Positions 1 through 5,290 are shown, counted from the first letter of the stretch. The stretch: 5,763 bases of DNA from DATKKK01 sp964354625 (GCA_964354625.1 CAYHAK010000074.1:1-5763), one strand, 5' to 3'. The notes: a model not told the origin generated them from the sequence alone. Program-made: numbers and translations.

Positions 1-45
1 AATAACTCCAATCAGAATTGAAGGCATGAATGACTTGGCTCTCAC
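1..45 (-). CDS. 5' end of a possible leftward gene, cut by the window edge
   Basis: Reading leftward from a GTG at 43-45, the frame stays open to the edge and gives 15 residues, MRAKSFMPSILIGVI. A basic residue pair followed by a hydrophobic stretch looks like the start of a signal peptide or membrane segment. An AT-rich element reading TTATAT on the minus strand (64-69) lies about 22 bases before the GTG, and a second, ATTAAAT (79-86), lies further up. A purine-rich GGAAGG also precedes the GTG by about 7 bases. Only 15 codons are visible, so the product cannot be named and the frame could be chance. Confidence 0.35.
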   Translation of the reverse strand, partial: MRAKSFMPSILIGVI

Positions 46-242
46 GACGTTCCCTTCCTCACAATATAACTAATCCTACATTTAATCAAGTCTTGTCCTA
101 GCGCGCACCATGCGGGAGTATTACTCTTGCTTGCTTGAGAAGGCTACGCACACGGAAACATCCACCGCAGAAAAAGCATGTTCTTTGGGGTTTAGCTCTC
201 TATAGCCAGTTACAGTGCTTTAGATAGAAAAAGATGGGAAAT

Positions 243-335
243 CTACATACATCGCGCTGTTTCATACTCCATGGCGCGATGCGTCCAGATTTCAACTCGT
301 TTCATTCTTTCTCGTGTTTCCTTAACAGTTTGCAT
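243..335 (-). CDS. Possible small protein of 30 residues with a strong ribosome site
   Basis: The ATG at 333-335 is preceded on the minus strand by GAGGTG and five bases, the best Shine-Dalgarno arrangement in the left part of the window. The frame then runs 30 codons to TAG. The product starts MQTVKETRERMKRVEIW and is rich in Arg, Glu and Met, with no Cys pair, signal peptide or membrane segment. It may be an amphipathic helix. It lies 33 bases downstream of the disrupted region at 369-669, as a next gene in a transcript would. An 8-bp perfect inverted repeat (250-257 with 274-281) falls inside its 3' half, so the structure rather than the peptide might be what matters. No family recognised. 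Confidence 0.35.
   Translation of the reverse strand: MQTVKETRERMKRVEIWTHRAMEYETARCM
250..281. repeat. Inverted repeat able to form a hairpin
   Basis: CATCGCGC at 250-257 is the exact reverse complement of GCGCGATG at 274-281. The stem can be lengthened by three more pairs (two G-U) leaving a loop of about 10 bases. It sits in the 3' half of the small minus-strand ORF, and about 17 bases further left the minus strand has five T's (228-232). This is too distant for a classical intrinsic terminator, so the role is unknown. Confidence 0.4.
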
Positions 336-368
336 GTTTTCACCTCGTTTTACTGTCCAGCAGATGTG

Positions 369-669
369 CTAAAAGCAAAAAACGGAATGCTCCGGTTTCA
401 CGATTTCAAAGGCAGAAATCTTGCCAGCTCCAGCAAAATGGGGGACGCCGCGTATTAACTCACTTGATTCCAAATGAGTATTGAGAACACGCGCGTAGTC
501 TGCTGACGTGAAAAGGTTTGATGATTCGAAGCACTTTGTTCCTTAACCCACAATACGAAATCGGAACCATTCACACGTAGTCTAGGGCGCGCATCTCAAT
601 ATGCGGTATGGCATCATTGTGCACCGAAAAGCAGTTTCTTTGCTCATCTATTATACAGAAAATCGGCAT
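369..669 (-). pseudogene. Disrupted small gene (about 100 residues) read through three frames
   Basis: Three overlapping minus-strand frames join into one protein-like sequence. The first starts with ATG at 667-669, ten bases after the upstream gene's stop, and runs MPIFCIIDEQ...MRALDYV to TGA at 571-573. The next frame continues VNGSDFVLWVKEQSAS. The third contains LFTSADYARVLNTHL, then RGVPHFAGAGKISAFEIV, and ends in TAG at 369-371. Each step needs the same kind of shift, about one missing base, near 572-578 and near 510-525. The upstream gene at 679-1269 has the same direction and almost touches it, so the two probably form an operon. I do not recognise the family. The alternative is that these are three chance frames; the evidence for coding is only that the composition and sequence look natural. 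Confidence 0.4.
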
Positions 670-678
670 ACCTTTTTT

Positions 679-1269
679 CTAGTCTGAGGAGATGTCTGCC
701 CTGAAAGAAGCCAAGCGGTCATCTTTCTCTTCGTCCTCGATTTCTGTCAGCATTGCTCTCATCTGGGCTTTCATTCTTCTTCGTGCTGTGCGCTCAATTG
801 CCTCCTCACGAGTCAAATAACGACTCTGTGAGTTAGTTCCCGAAGTGCCATCAAACCACTCTCCGCCCAAATCCAACTTCTGTTCTGTCCTCAGTATGAT
901 TGCATCGGTTTTCTCCCGTTTGGTCTGCTCATGAAAAGTGTCTACGACTTTCTCGTCAACAAGCATACCCTGCTCGTCATAAATGGATACTATCTGAAGC
1001 TCATTCTTGGGCGGGTTCTTGATGTGAAACGATGTTTCGTACTTGCATTCCGGGCAGTAGAACCTTATGTTATCGAATTTCCTGTCATGACGAAGCCTGA
1101 ATCTCTTGCTTGCGCATTGAGGGCAGCCAGAAACTGCGAGACCTGCCATCAATGGGTTGTTGACGCTTGCCGATTTCAAGAACTGCGCTTCGGGCGAATA
1201 GTCTCCATTGAGTTCGCTGAATTCAGCCCAGTCAAACTTTCGTGGTCTCCCTCGGCGCTGAGAACCCAA
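679..1269 (-). CDS. AT-hook-like and zinc-ribbon protein, function unknown
   Basis: The product has 196 residues. Residues 5-11 (RRGRPRK) match the AT-hook core RGRP, a minor-groove DNA-binding motif. Residues 49-75 form a zinc ribbon, CPQC then 19 residues then CPEC, followed by acidic and aromatic residues typical of such folds. The C-terminal third (about 115-185) is highly charged and probably helical, possibly a coiled coil. The TTG start at 1267-1269 is supported by GGTG (1277-1280) seven bases upstream and by a TATA-like box at 1315-1322, which would give a leader of about 20 bases. No membrane segment or signal is seen. A DNA- or RNA-binding regulatory or structural role is a reasonable inference, but no named family is recognised. 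Confidence 0.75.
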   Translation of the reverse strand: MGSQRRGRPRKFDWAEFSELNGDYSPEAQFLKSASVNNPLMAGLAVSGCPQCASKRFRLRHDRKFDNIRFYCPECKYETSFHIKNPPKNELQIVSIYDEQGMLVDEKVVDTFHEQTKREKTDAIILRTEQKLDLGGEWFDGTSGTNSQSRYLTREEAIERTARRRMKAQMRAMLTEIEDEEKDDRLASFRADISSD

Positions 1270-1314
1270 GCTTGTGCACCGTCTTCATCTTTCAAATGTG
1301 ATTTGCGCGAACAG

Positions 1315-1322
1315 ATATATTA
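1315..1322 (-). promoter_or_regulatory. TATA box for the AT-hook/zinc-ribbon gene
   Basis: The minus strand reads TAATATAT. Counting about 26 bases on from its centre puts the transcript start near 1292. The GGTG ribosome site and TTG start then fit in a short leader. This is inferred from position and composition. Confidence 0.5.
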
Positions 1323-1395
1323 GTCACACTGCTGTTTTGCATGTCGGCGCTACTCTGAGAAAGAGCGCGCGAGAATGTGTTTCTGGTTTATGGGC

Positions 1396-1749
1396 TCACT
1401 TTCGGCTTTGTCTTATGCTGCATTGCAGGACTTTCGGGCATAAGAGGCAGTCGTCGGGCATCATCATGTCCCTTGATATTGAGGAGACAAGGCTTGAGTA
1501 GTGAGCGCATTTTGCCGGTGATTCGAAGACTTTAGGGTATTCTGTGGGTTTGATGTCTACCACTTTGAAGCCGTCTACCACGACCTCAATCTTTGACTGG
1601 CAGTGAGGGCAAGCGTAGTGCGTTTGTCTTGGGTAAGTAGAGTTGTCTGTCAGGACGGTTGGTCTGTCAAATTCTCGGCCGCACCCTTTGTATGGGCATT
1701 TGAGTCTGTCGTCATGGAAATGTATGTGCGGCAATACTTGTCGCTCCAT
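1396..1749 (-). CDS. Small Cys-rich protein: zinc ribbon plus C-terminal Cys cluster
   Basis: The product has 117 residues from the ATG at 1747-1749; a TTG immediately before it (1750-1752) is an alternative. An N-terminal zinc-ribbon-like unit uses C18, C23, C47 and C50 (CPYKGC and CPHC). A second cluster near the end has C81 and H83, then C101, C104 and C110 in the form KCAHY...CLLCPKVLQC. From memory, this spaced motif, usually with a Pro-Asp-Asp/Glu-Cys core, recurs at the ends of many small proteins of TACK archaea and probably binds a metal or iron-sulfur cluster. There is no signal peptide or membrane segment. A TATA-like box at 1776-1783 lies about 26 bases before the start, suggesting a leaderless or nearly leaderless message. 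Function is unknown; nucleic-acid or metal-dependent regulation is a guess. Confidence 0.78.
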   Translation of the reverse strand: MERQVLPHIHFHDDRLKCPYKGCGREFDRPTVLTDNSTYPRQTHYACPHCQSKIEVVVDGFKVVDIKPTEYPKVFESPAKCAHYSSLVSSISRDMMMPDDCLLCPKVLQCSIRQSRK

Positions 1750-1775
1750 CAACCATTATCGGTAATCTTAATATG

Positions 1776-1783
1776 TAATAAAT
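1776..1783 (-). promoter_or_regulatory. TATA box for the Cys-rich small protein
   Basis: The minus strand reads ATTTATTA here. Its centre is about 26 bases before 1754, so transcription should begin almost at the TTG/ATG start codons. That fits a leaderless message, for which no ribosome site is needed and none is seen. Confidence 0.45.
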
Positions 1784-1828
1784 GTTTTCGTTTAGACGCT
1801 CAACACAAATACTCAAACCGAACAAGAA

Positions 1829-1901
1829 GCCTCGGGCGGGCGTCGATCCCGCGACCTGCAACTTACGAGGCTGCCGCTCTACCTAGCTGAGCTACCGAGG
1901 C
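1829..1901 (-). tRNA. tRNA-Thr (anticodon CGU)
   Basis: This is a complete 73-base cloverleaf without an intron and without an encoded CCA. The acceptor stem GCCTCGG/CCGAGGC is a perfect 7 bp. The D stem is GCTC/GAGC. The anticodon stem GCAGC/GTTGC has one G-U pair, and the loop CTCGTAA places the anticodon CGT at 1865-1867, reading the Thr codon ACG. The T stem GCGGG/CCCGC is perfect. The T loop is ATCGACG, so position 54 is A instead of the near-universal T; positions 55-58 (TCGA) are normal. A TATA-like box lies about 30 bases upstream. The gene lies between two leftward protein genes with its own promoter. Confidence 0.95.
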
Positions 1902-1929
1902 ACAGCATACTAGCTTTTCACAACTCACA

Positions 1930-1937
1930 TATTTAAG
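1930..1937 (-). promoter_or_regulatory. TATA box for tRNA-Thr
   Basis: The minus strand reads CTTAAATA. Its centre is about 32 bases before the mature tRNA 5' end, which would leave a short 5' leader for RNase P to remove. Confidence 0.6.
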
Positions 1938-1961
1938 TAGCGTACAGCAGGGAGATGTCTG

Positions 1962-2906
1962 CTAGGCGATTCTCAGCTCATAAATGATGCTCTTTCTATG
2001 CAAGTTGAACCCCAGTTTCCAGTAAAGTTCGATGGCTTTCGTGGGGTTCGAGTCGTCCACGTAGAGCATAGTTTCCTCCATGCCTGTGCCCTTCAACCAC
2101 TCCATCGTACGAACCGTCAATCGCGTAGCCACACCTTTCCGTCTGTGAGATTTCAGGACACCTATATCCCATATCCATCCCCATTTCAGGCCTTTCTCCT
2201 TGTTGAGGCCCTCGTCTATTGCTCCGCCTGCGTACCCCACAGTCTGGCCGGCGACTTCGGCAAAGATCCACGCCTGCTTATCGAGCCAAGGCATGTCAAA
2301 AAGCGTGTATTTGGTTTCTTCGAGTGTTCTTGGCCTGAAGTTGTGGTGCTCTTTGAAGGTCTCGTTGTCGAGTCTGTTCAGCAACTCAATGTCAGCGTCA
2401 CTTCTCATGCTCAGGTCTCGTATGGCCACGTCCGTGTTCTCTCCGACACCGCGTGGAATGCTCCTAAGGCTTCTCTTCATCAGGCTCGTGTATCGAGCCG
2501 CTTTGAAACCGAAGCTCTCGTAGATGTGAACACAGCCTTCGCGGCCGCTTTGCACCCAAGTCTCAACTGTCTCCATACCTCTCTGCTCTAGGCTTTCCAA
2601 CGCCTTCTCAACAAGCTTTCGCGCTATCCCCCTTCTCCTGAATTGAGGGAGAACACTTAGGTTCTGGATGAAACCTTTCTTTTCTTCCCTGAGCGGATCA
2701 ACGTGAGCATCAACCATCCCCGCGACTTCACCGTTCCATTCGGCTATCATGAAGCCTTCCGTCGTGTAGCCTGGGCTAATCTCCATCTTTTTCATCTCTT
2801 CAGGCGTCACGTGCCTTATGTCATCGTAGTCAGAGAAGGCCGTGTTGTATATTCTCAGATACGAGTCTTCGTCGAATCCTTTTTTGAAATGTCTGATCGT
2901 CAGCAA
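1962..2906 (-). CDS. Tandem (double-domain) GNAT family N-acetyltransferase
   Basis: The product has 314 residues with two GNAT acetyltransferase domains, which transfer an acetyl group from acetyl-CoA to an amine. The N-terminal domain (about 2-145) has the acetyl-CoA pyrophosphate-binding loop at 88-95 (QFRRRGIA) after the strand NLSVLP, and the closing YESFGFKAARY. The C-terminal domain (about 159-313) has the second loop at 253-260 (SHRRKGVA) after WDIGVL, and YWKLGFNLHRKSIIYEL at the end. Tandem GNATs include mycothiol synthase, but nothing here fixes the substrate. I chose the TTG at 2904-2906 because AAGGT lies 7 bases upstream (2914-2918) and the family fold begins at once. A longer open frame reaches 3038, but its extra residues are low-quality and would overlap divergent thiL. 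It is probably cytoplasmic. Confidence 0.88.
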   Translation of the reverse strand: MLTIRHFKKGFDEDSYLRIYNTAFSDYDDIRHVTPEEMKKMEISPGYTTEGFMIAEWNGEVAGMVDAHVDPLREEKKGFIQNLSVLPQFRRRGIARKLVEKALESLEQRGMETVETWVQSGREGCVHIYESFGFKAARYTSLMKRSLRSIPRGVGENTDVAIRDLSMRSDADIELLNRLDNETFKEHHNFRPRTLEETKYTLFDMPWLDKQAWIFAEVAGQTVGYAGGAIDEGLNKEKGLKWGWIWDIGVLKSHRRKGVATRLTVRTMEWLKGTGMEETMLYVDDSNPTKAIELYWKLGFNLHRKSIIYELRIA

Positions 2907-2913
2907 CTTTTTT

Positions 2914-2918
2914 ACCTT
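2914..2918 (-). promoter_or_regulatory. Ribosome binding site deciding the TTG start of the GNAT gene
   Basis: AAGGT on the minus strand lies 7 bases before the TTG at 2904-2906. It favours the 314-residue product over the longer frame that begins at 3038 inside thiL. Confidence 0.5.
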
Positions 2919-2948
2919 GAGGCTTTCATAACAGCATGCATTGAAGCA

Positions 2949-2954
2949 CTTAAG
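2949..2954. promoter_or_regulatory. Possible shared TATA element between the GNAT gene and thiL
   Basis: CTTAAG is self-complementary, so it reads the same on both strands. Counting 26 bases each way gives transcript starts near 2925 (leftward, then AAGGT and the TTG) and near 2978 (rightward, then ATG at 2988). Both are sensible. CTTAAG is only a fair match to an archaeal TATA box. Confidence 0.35.
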
Positions 2955-2987
2955 CTTTTCTAACCTGAGGTTGAATGGTGGGGAACA

Positions 2988-3983
2988 ATGAGACAGCGTG
3001 GAAGACCTAGCGAGCGGGAGATAATAGAAATCATCCAAGGCAAACTGGACCCGATGCCGGCGATGCCTGTGCCTTTCGGTGATGACGTCTCTGCTTGCAG
3101 TCTTGGAAAGGGTCGTCTTGCCGTGTTGAAGACGGACATGCTCGTAGACAGGACCGATGTACCGCCAGGCATGAGCCTTTGGCAGGCAGCGCGCAAGGCA
3201 GTAGTCATGAACGTGAGCGACTTTGCGGCAAAAGGCGTGAAGCCGCTGGCAATGCTTGTCTCGCTTGGGCTACCAAGCGGCTTTGGCAAGGAAGAGATAG
3301 AACAGATCGGCAAAGGCCTAAATGCGGGGGCTCGCGAATACTGTTCCTACATCATCGGCGGAGACACTGGCGAAGCGACCGATCTCACCATCAGTCTTTC
3401 CGTTTTCGGAGTCGCCGAGAAAGGTGAAATGCCTTTGCGGAGTGGCGCAAGGCCTGGAGACGTCGTTGCAGTGACTGGGCTTTTCGGCAAGACCTCTGCC
3501 GGGTTGAAAATAATGGTCAATGGCCTCGAGGCTGCGCAAGGAATCCGCAAGCCTCTTGTTAGTTCAGTTCTGATGCCTCATGCACGCCTAAACGAAGGCT
3601 TGGCCTTGAAAGCGACAAAGGCAGTCACGGCTGCAATCGACTCAAGTGACGGTCTAGCTTGGAGCTTGCACCAGATCGCAATAGCAAGCAACGTAGGTAT
3701 GATACTTGACAGGCTTCCCGTTGCCCCAGAGGCAAAAGCATTTGCGAAGATCGGCAAACTGGACTCTGCGGAATTAGCCCTCTACGGCGGCGAGGAATAC
3801 GAGCTTGTTCTGACGATCAAGCCCCGACTCTGGAGCAAGGCAGAGAATGCCGCTGAGAAAGCTGGCGGAAACCTGTTGCGTATTGGGAAAGTGACGAGGA
3901 CACATGGCATCATCCTGCAGATAGGTGGAAAGAGGATTGTTGTTGAGCAACGTGGGTATGAGCACTTCGTGCACAACGCTTGA
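2988..3983 (+). CDS. thiL: Thiamine-monophosphate kinase
   Basis: ThiL phosphorylates thiamine monophosphate with ATP to give thiamine diphosphate, the active cofactor (EC 2.7.4.16), in the cytoplasm. The 331 residues cover the full usual length of the family. Diagnostic motifs of the ThiL/PurM fold appear in order: the metal- and phosphate-binding GDD at 31-33, KTDML at 48-52, MNVSDFAAKG at 74-83, GGDT at 124-127, the domain-boundary TGLFGKTSAGL at 163-173, IDSSDGL at 217-223 and YGGEEYEL at 266-273. The ATG start is preceded by GGTG (2977-2980) with 7 bases between, and the first residues lead into the helix REIIEII expected at the N-terminus. It is transcribed away from the GNAT gene and converges on the small minus-strand gene at 4033-4200. 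No thiamine riboswitch is visible in the short upstream region, and no other thiamine gene is nearby. Confidence 0.96.
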   Translation: MRQRGRPSEREIIEIIQGKLDPMPAMPVPFGDDVSACSLGKGRLAVLKTDMLVDRTDVPPGMSLWQAARKAVVMNVSDFAAKGVKPLAMLVSLGLPSGFGKEEIEQIGKGLNAGAREYCSYIIGGDTGEATDLTISLSVFGVAEKGEMPLRSGARPGDVVAVTGLFGKTSAGLKIMVNGLEAAQGIRKPLVSSVLMPHARLNEGLALKATKAVTAAIDSSDGLAWSLHQIAIASNVGMILDRLPVAPEAKAFAKIGKLDSAELALYGGEEYELVLTIKPRLWSKAENAAEKAGGNLLRIGKVTRTHGIILQIGGKRIVVEQRGYEHFVHNA

Positions 3984-4032
3984 CTTTGAGAGCGCCAGGA
4001 TCATACTTGAGAGGCAAGTGCGTGGTCAATAA

Positions 4033-4200
4033 TCACATTCCTAGGGCTTCTCCTAGCATTACATGAAGGGCTGTGCCGGATGCTCTGCCTACTGCTGAGA
4101 TCAAGTATACACTCTGTATTCCGCGCACGGTTTCGTGCCTGACATGGGTATCCACGCGATTACAGTAAGAAGCGTGGACTTTGCAGTTCCCTCTTTTCAT
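4033..4200 (-). CDS. Small conserved-looking protein of 55 residues, unknown function
   Basis: This frame fills what otherwise seems a gap between thiL and the next leftward gene. It runs from ATG at 4198-4200 to TGA. The N-terminal part is basic with two Cys and two His (MKRGNCKVHASYCNRVDTHV), and the rest reads HETVRGIQSVYLISAVGRA then SGTALHVMLGEALGM, a strand-and-helix pattern with regular hydrophobic spacing. A TATA-like box (4231-4236, CATATA on the minus strand) is about 26 bases before 4207, so the message would be nearly leaderless. There is no signal peptide. I do not recognise a named family. The sequence quality and promoter placement are why I favour a real gene over the overlapping plus-strand frame. 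Confidence 0.6.
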   Translation of the reverse strand: MKRGNCKVHASYCNRVDTHVRHETVRGIQSVYLISAVGRASGTALHVMLGEALGM

Positions 4201-4230
4201 GTTGGATTTTGTTTGTCTGGGGAGAAAAGC

Positions 4231-4236
4231 TATATG
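4231..4236 (-). promoter_or_regulatory. TATA box for the 55-residue gene
   Basis: The minus strand reads CATATA. The expected transcript start near 4207 is only a few bases before the ATG at 4200. An upstream A-rich stretch (TTTAAAAC on the minus strand) could add to it. Confidence 0.4.
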
Positions 4237-4289
4237 GGAGGGTTCTTGCTTTGTTTTAAATCTCGTATCGTGATTCTGTTTTCTTGGCG

Positions 4290-4294
4290 AAAAA
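4290..4294 (-). terminator. Possible oligo-T terminator after the 102-residue gene
   Basis: Five T's on the minus strand follow the stop at 4303-4305 by eight bases. Archaeal RNA polymerase can stop at such T runs without a hairpin. It is weak evidence on its own. Confidence 0.3.
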
Positions 4295-4302
4295 TGGGCA
4301 AG

Positions 4303-4611
4303 CTACTTTCTTCTTGTGTCGGATTTCTTCCTCTTGGTCTTGGCAACTGTCACGGTAGGTGTCTGGCTTGACTGTCGTATATGCGCATTTGGGAACGTGC
4401 GTTCGATTTCTCTTCTGAGTTTCTGGATGTCGACTTTTCCGTAGGTTTTCAAATCTACAATTGGATGCTCATTCTCGTCGCGGCTTACTTGAAGCGTGTA
4501 GCCTGAACCGATTTCAATTTGTGCAGGTTCAATCTCAAAACCGTCTTCGACGGTTTCGATCTCTGGGGCCCCGGGTTCACGTCTGTTCTTCTGATCGAGC
4601 AATTCAACCAC
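4303..4611 (-). CDS. Hypothetical protein of 102 residues with basic tail
   Basis: The product starts at GTG (4609-4611). The first 35 residues are polar and acidic and look disordered. Residues 36-80 look folded: GYTLQVSRDENEHPIVDLKT gives two likely strands with a turn, then YGKVDIQKLRREIERTFPNA gives a charged helix. The tail from about 91 is very basic (KTKRKKSDTRRK), which suggests contact with nucleic acid. There are no Cys residues, signal peptide or membrane segment. A TATA-like TTTAAT on the minus strand (4636-4641) lies about 28 bases before the GTG with no ribosome site, which fits a leaderless message. It lies 68 bases downstream of trmY in the same direction, so the two may share regulation. 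No family is recognised with confidence. Confidence 0.72.
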   Translation of the reverse strand: MVELLDQKNRREPGAPEIETVEDGFEIEPAQIEIGSGYTLQVSRDENEHPIVDLKTYGKVDIQKLRREIERTFPNAHIRQSSQTPTVTVAKTKRKKSDTRRK

Positions 4612-4635
4612 AGGTTAGAAAAGGCGACTGTTTGG

Positions 4636-4641
4636 ATTAAA
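4636..4641 (-). promoter_or_regulatory. TATA box for the 102-residue gene
   Basis: The minus strand reads TTTAAT, about 28 bases before the GTG start. A second T/A-rich element (ATTTAAC) lies 11 bases further up. Confidence 0.35.
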
Positions 4642-4679
4642 GGCTTGTTAAATCTGAATAAGAATTCGGGGTCCTTAGT

Positions 4680-5252
4680 CTAAGTGCGGCTGTGATCATT
4701 CTTCTTCGAATCCAAGTAGTAGTTCAGTATGGTTATGCAATGGGCGGCTAGGTAAGGTTGTTTGCCGAGGCTGATTTTCTGTCCGTAGCGGAGTGCATAG
4801 CGTTCTGCCGTTTTTGGCAGGCCCACTTGGTCTCCGAGAACGAACACAGGGTCATCGTTGAGGTCTACTTCGCGCATGTCTTTGCCTCTTTCTTCAAGAA
4901 TGTAGATCTGGGCTTGGTTTGCCTTCGCCTTCAGCAGGGTTTCGAAGCTTGTTTTGTCGTTGGCTATGCCGGGGTGAGGCTTGCCCTGGAGCACGTTCTT
5001 GAGGATCTGCGACCAGGCGTTCTGGTCGGTGCGCACGTCAAAAAGCGTCGCCCCGTCTATCCGTACGCGTACTGGCGGCGTGGGCGGACCAGAAAGCATC
5101 GCGTGGAAAACTACGTCCCGCCTCAGTCCGTGAGACAGAAAGAGCGCGGCAACTATGCACTCATGCACCACGTCCAGCCTTCCAGCATCGTGTAGATTGC
5201 CGAACCTTGAGTCTGTCCGACCTCTGCGGGAGTATAGGACGAATTCTCGCGT
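4680..5252 (-). CDS. trmY: tRNA (pseudouridine(54)-N(1))-methyltransferase TrmY, start codon ACG
   Basis: TrmY is a SPOUT-class enzyme that uses S-adenosylmethionine to methylate N1 of pseudouridine-54 in the tRNA T loop (EC 2.1.1.257). The 190-residue reading has the family's full set of signatures: REFVLYSRRGR at 2-12, DAGRLDV at 22-28, AALFLSHGLRRDV at 35-47, GPPTPPVRVRIDG at 55-67, DDPVFVLGD at 133-141 and SLGKQPYLAAHC at 161-172, the last two forming the cofactor-binding knot. The codon where the family Met belongs is ACG (5250-5252). GAGGG lies 7 bases before it and a TATA-like box at 5291-5297 suits that start. No ATG, GTG or TTG lies between the upstream stop and this ACG. The first usual start inside, GTG at 5169-5171, would remove 27 conserved residues. 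So translation starts at ACG, or there is a point mutation or base error. Confidence 0.9.
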   Translation of the reverse strand, partial: TREFVLYSRRGRTDSRFGNLHDAGRLDVVHECIVAALFLSHGLRRDVVFHAMLSGPPTPPVRVRIDGATLFDVRTDQNAWSQILKNVLQGKPHPGIANDKTSFETLLKAKANQAQIYILEERGKDMREVDLNDDPVFVLGDQVGLPKTAERYALRYGQKISLGKQPYLAAHCITILNYYLDSKKNDHSRT

Positions 5253-5259
5253 GAGTTTT

Positions 5260-5264
5260 CCCTC
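5260..5264 (-). promoter_or_regulatory. Ribosome binding site of trmY
   Basis: GAGGG on the minus strand is exactly 7 bases before the ACG at 5250-5252, the same spacing seen for the AT-hook, GNAT and thiL genes in this window. It is the main argument that translation begins at the ACG. Confidence 0.6.
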
Positions 5265-5290
5265 GTTCTTGCTAAGGGTTCAGGCTTAGG

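Larger units (their letters stand above)
46..678. other. Stretch without an intact long gene
   Basis: No convincing long open frame covers this stretch on either strand. What can be seen on the minus strand is a short ORF with a strong ribosome site (243-335) and a disrupted coding region (369-669), both listed separately. Positions 46-230 contain AT-rich boxes near 64-86 that could drive transcription in either direction, and a 31-codon plus-strand ORF at 110-205 placed about 28 bases after one of them. I see no tRNA, rRNA, CRISPR array or insertion-sequence end here. Confidence 0.5.

Noticed and set aside
234..458. 74-codon plus-strand open frame
   Set aside because: Ser/Phe/His-rich composition without domain signs, no ribosome site, and it lies opposite better minus-strand signals (243-335 and 369-542).
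931..1323. 130-codon plus-strand open frame
   Set aside because: Antisense to the AT-hook/zinc-ribbon gene, which has promoter, ribosome site and Cys motifs.
1998..2591. 197-codon plus-strand open frame
   Set aside because: Mirror of the GNAT gene; the minus strand carries clear acetyl-CoA binding loops.
2907..3038. N-terminal extension of the GNAT gene by 44 residues
   Set aside because: Low-quality sequence with many Cys, Ser and Leu, overlaps thiL on the other strand, and the TTG with AAGGT upstream matches the family start.
2960..3313. 117-codon minus-strand open frame inside thiL
   Set aside because: Shadow of thiL, whose motifs are unmistakable.
3958..4032. 24-codon ORF overlapping the end of thiL (MSTSCTTLDFESARIILERQ...)
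   Set aside because: The helix-like text is attractive, but it is very short, has no spaced ribosome site and is mostly explained by the thiL sequence.
4041..4056. CTAGG...CCTAG hairpin after thiL
   Set aside because: Only 5 bp, not followed by a T run, and explained by codons of the 55-residue gene, so not called a terminator.
4063..4098. 11-residue Cys-rich ORF MKGCAGCSAYC
   Set aside because: Antisense to the 55-residue gene and too short to judge; no ribosome site.
4135..4371. 78-codon plus-strand open frame
   Set aside because: Hydrophobic, Cys/Phe/Ser-rich shadow crossing two minus-strand genes; no ribosome site.
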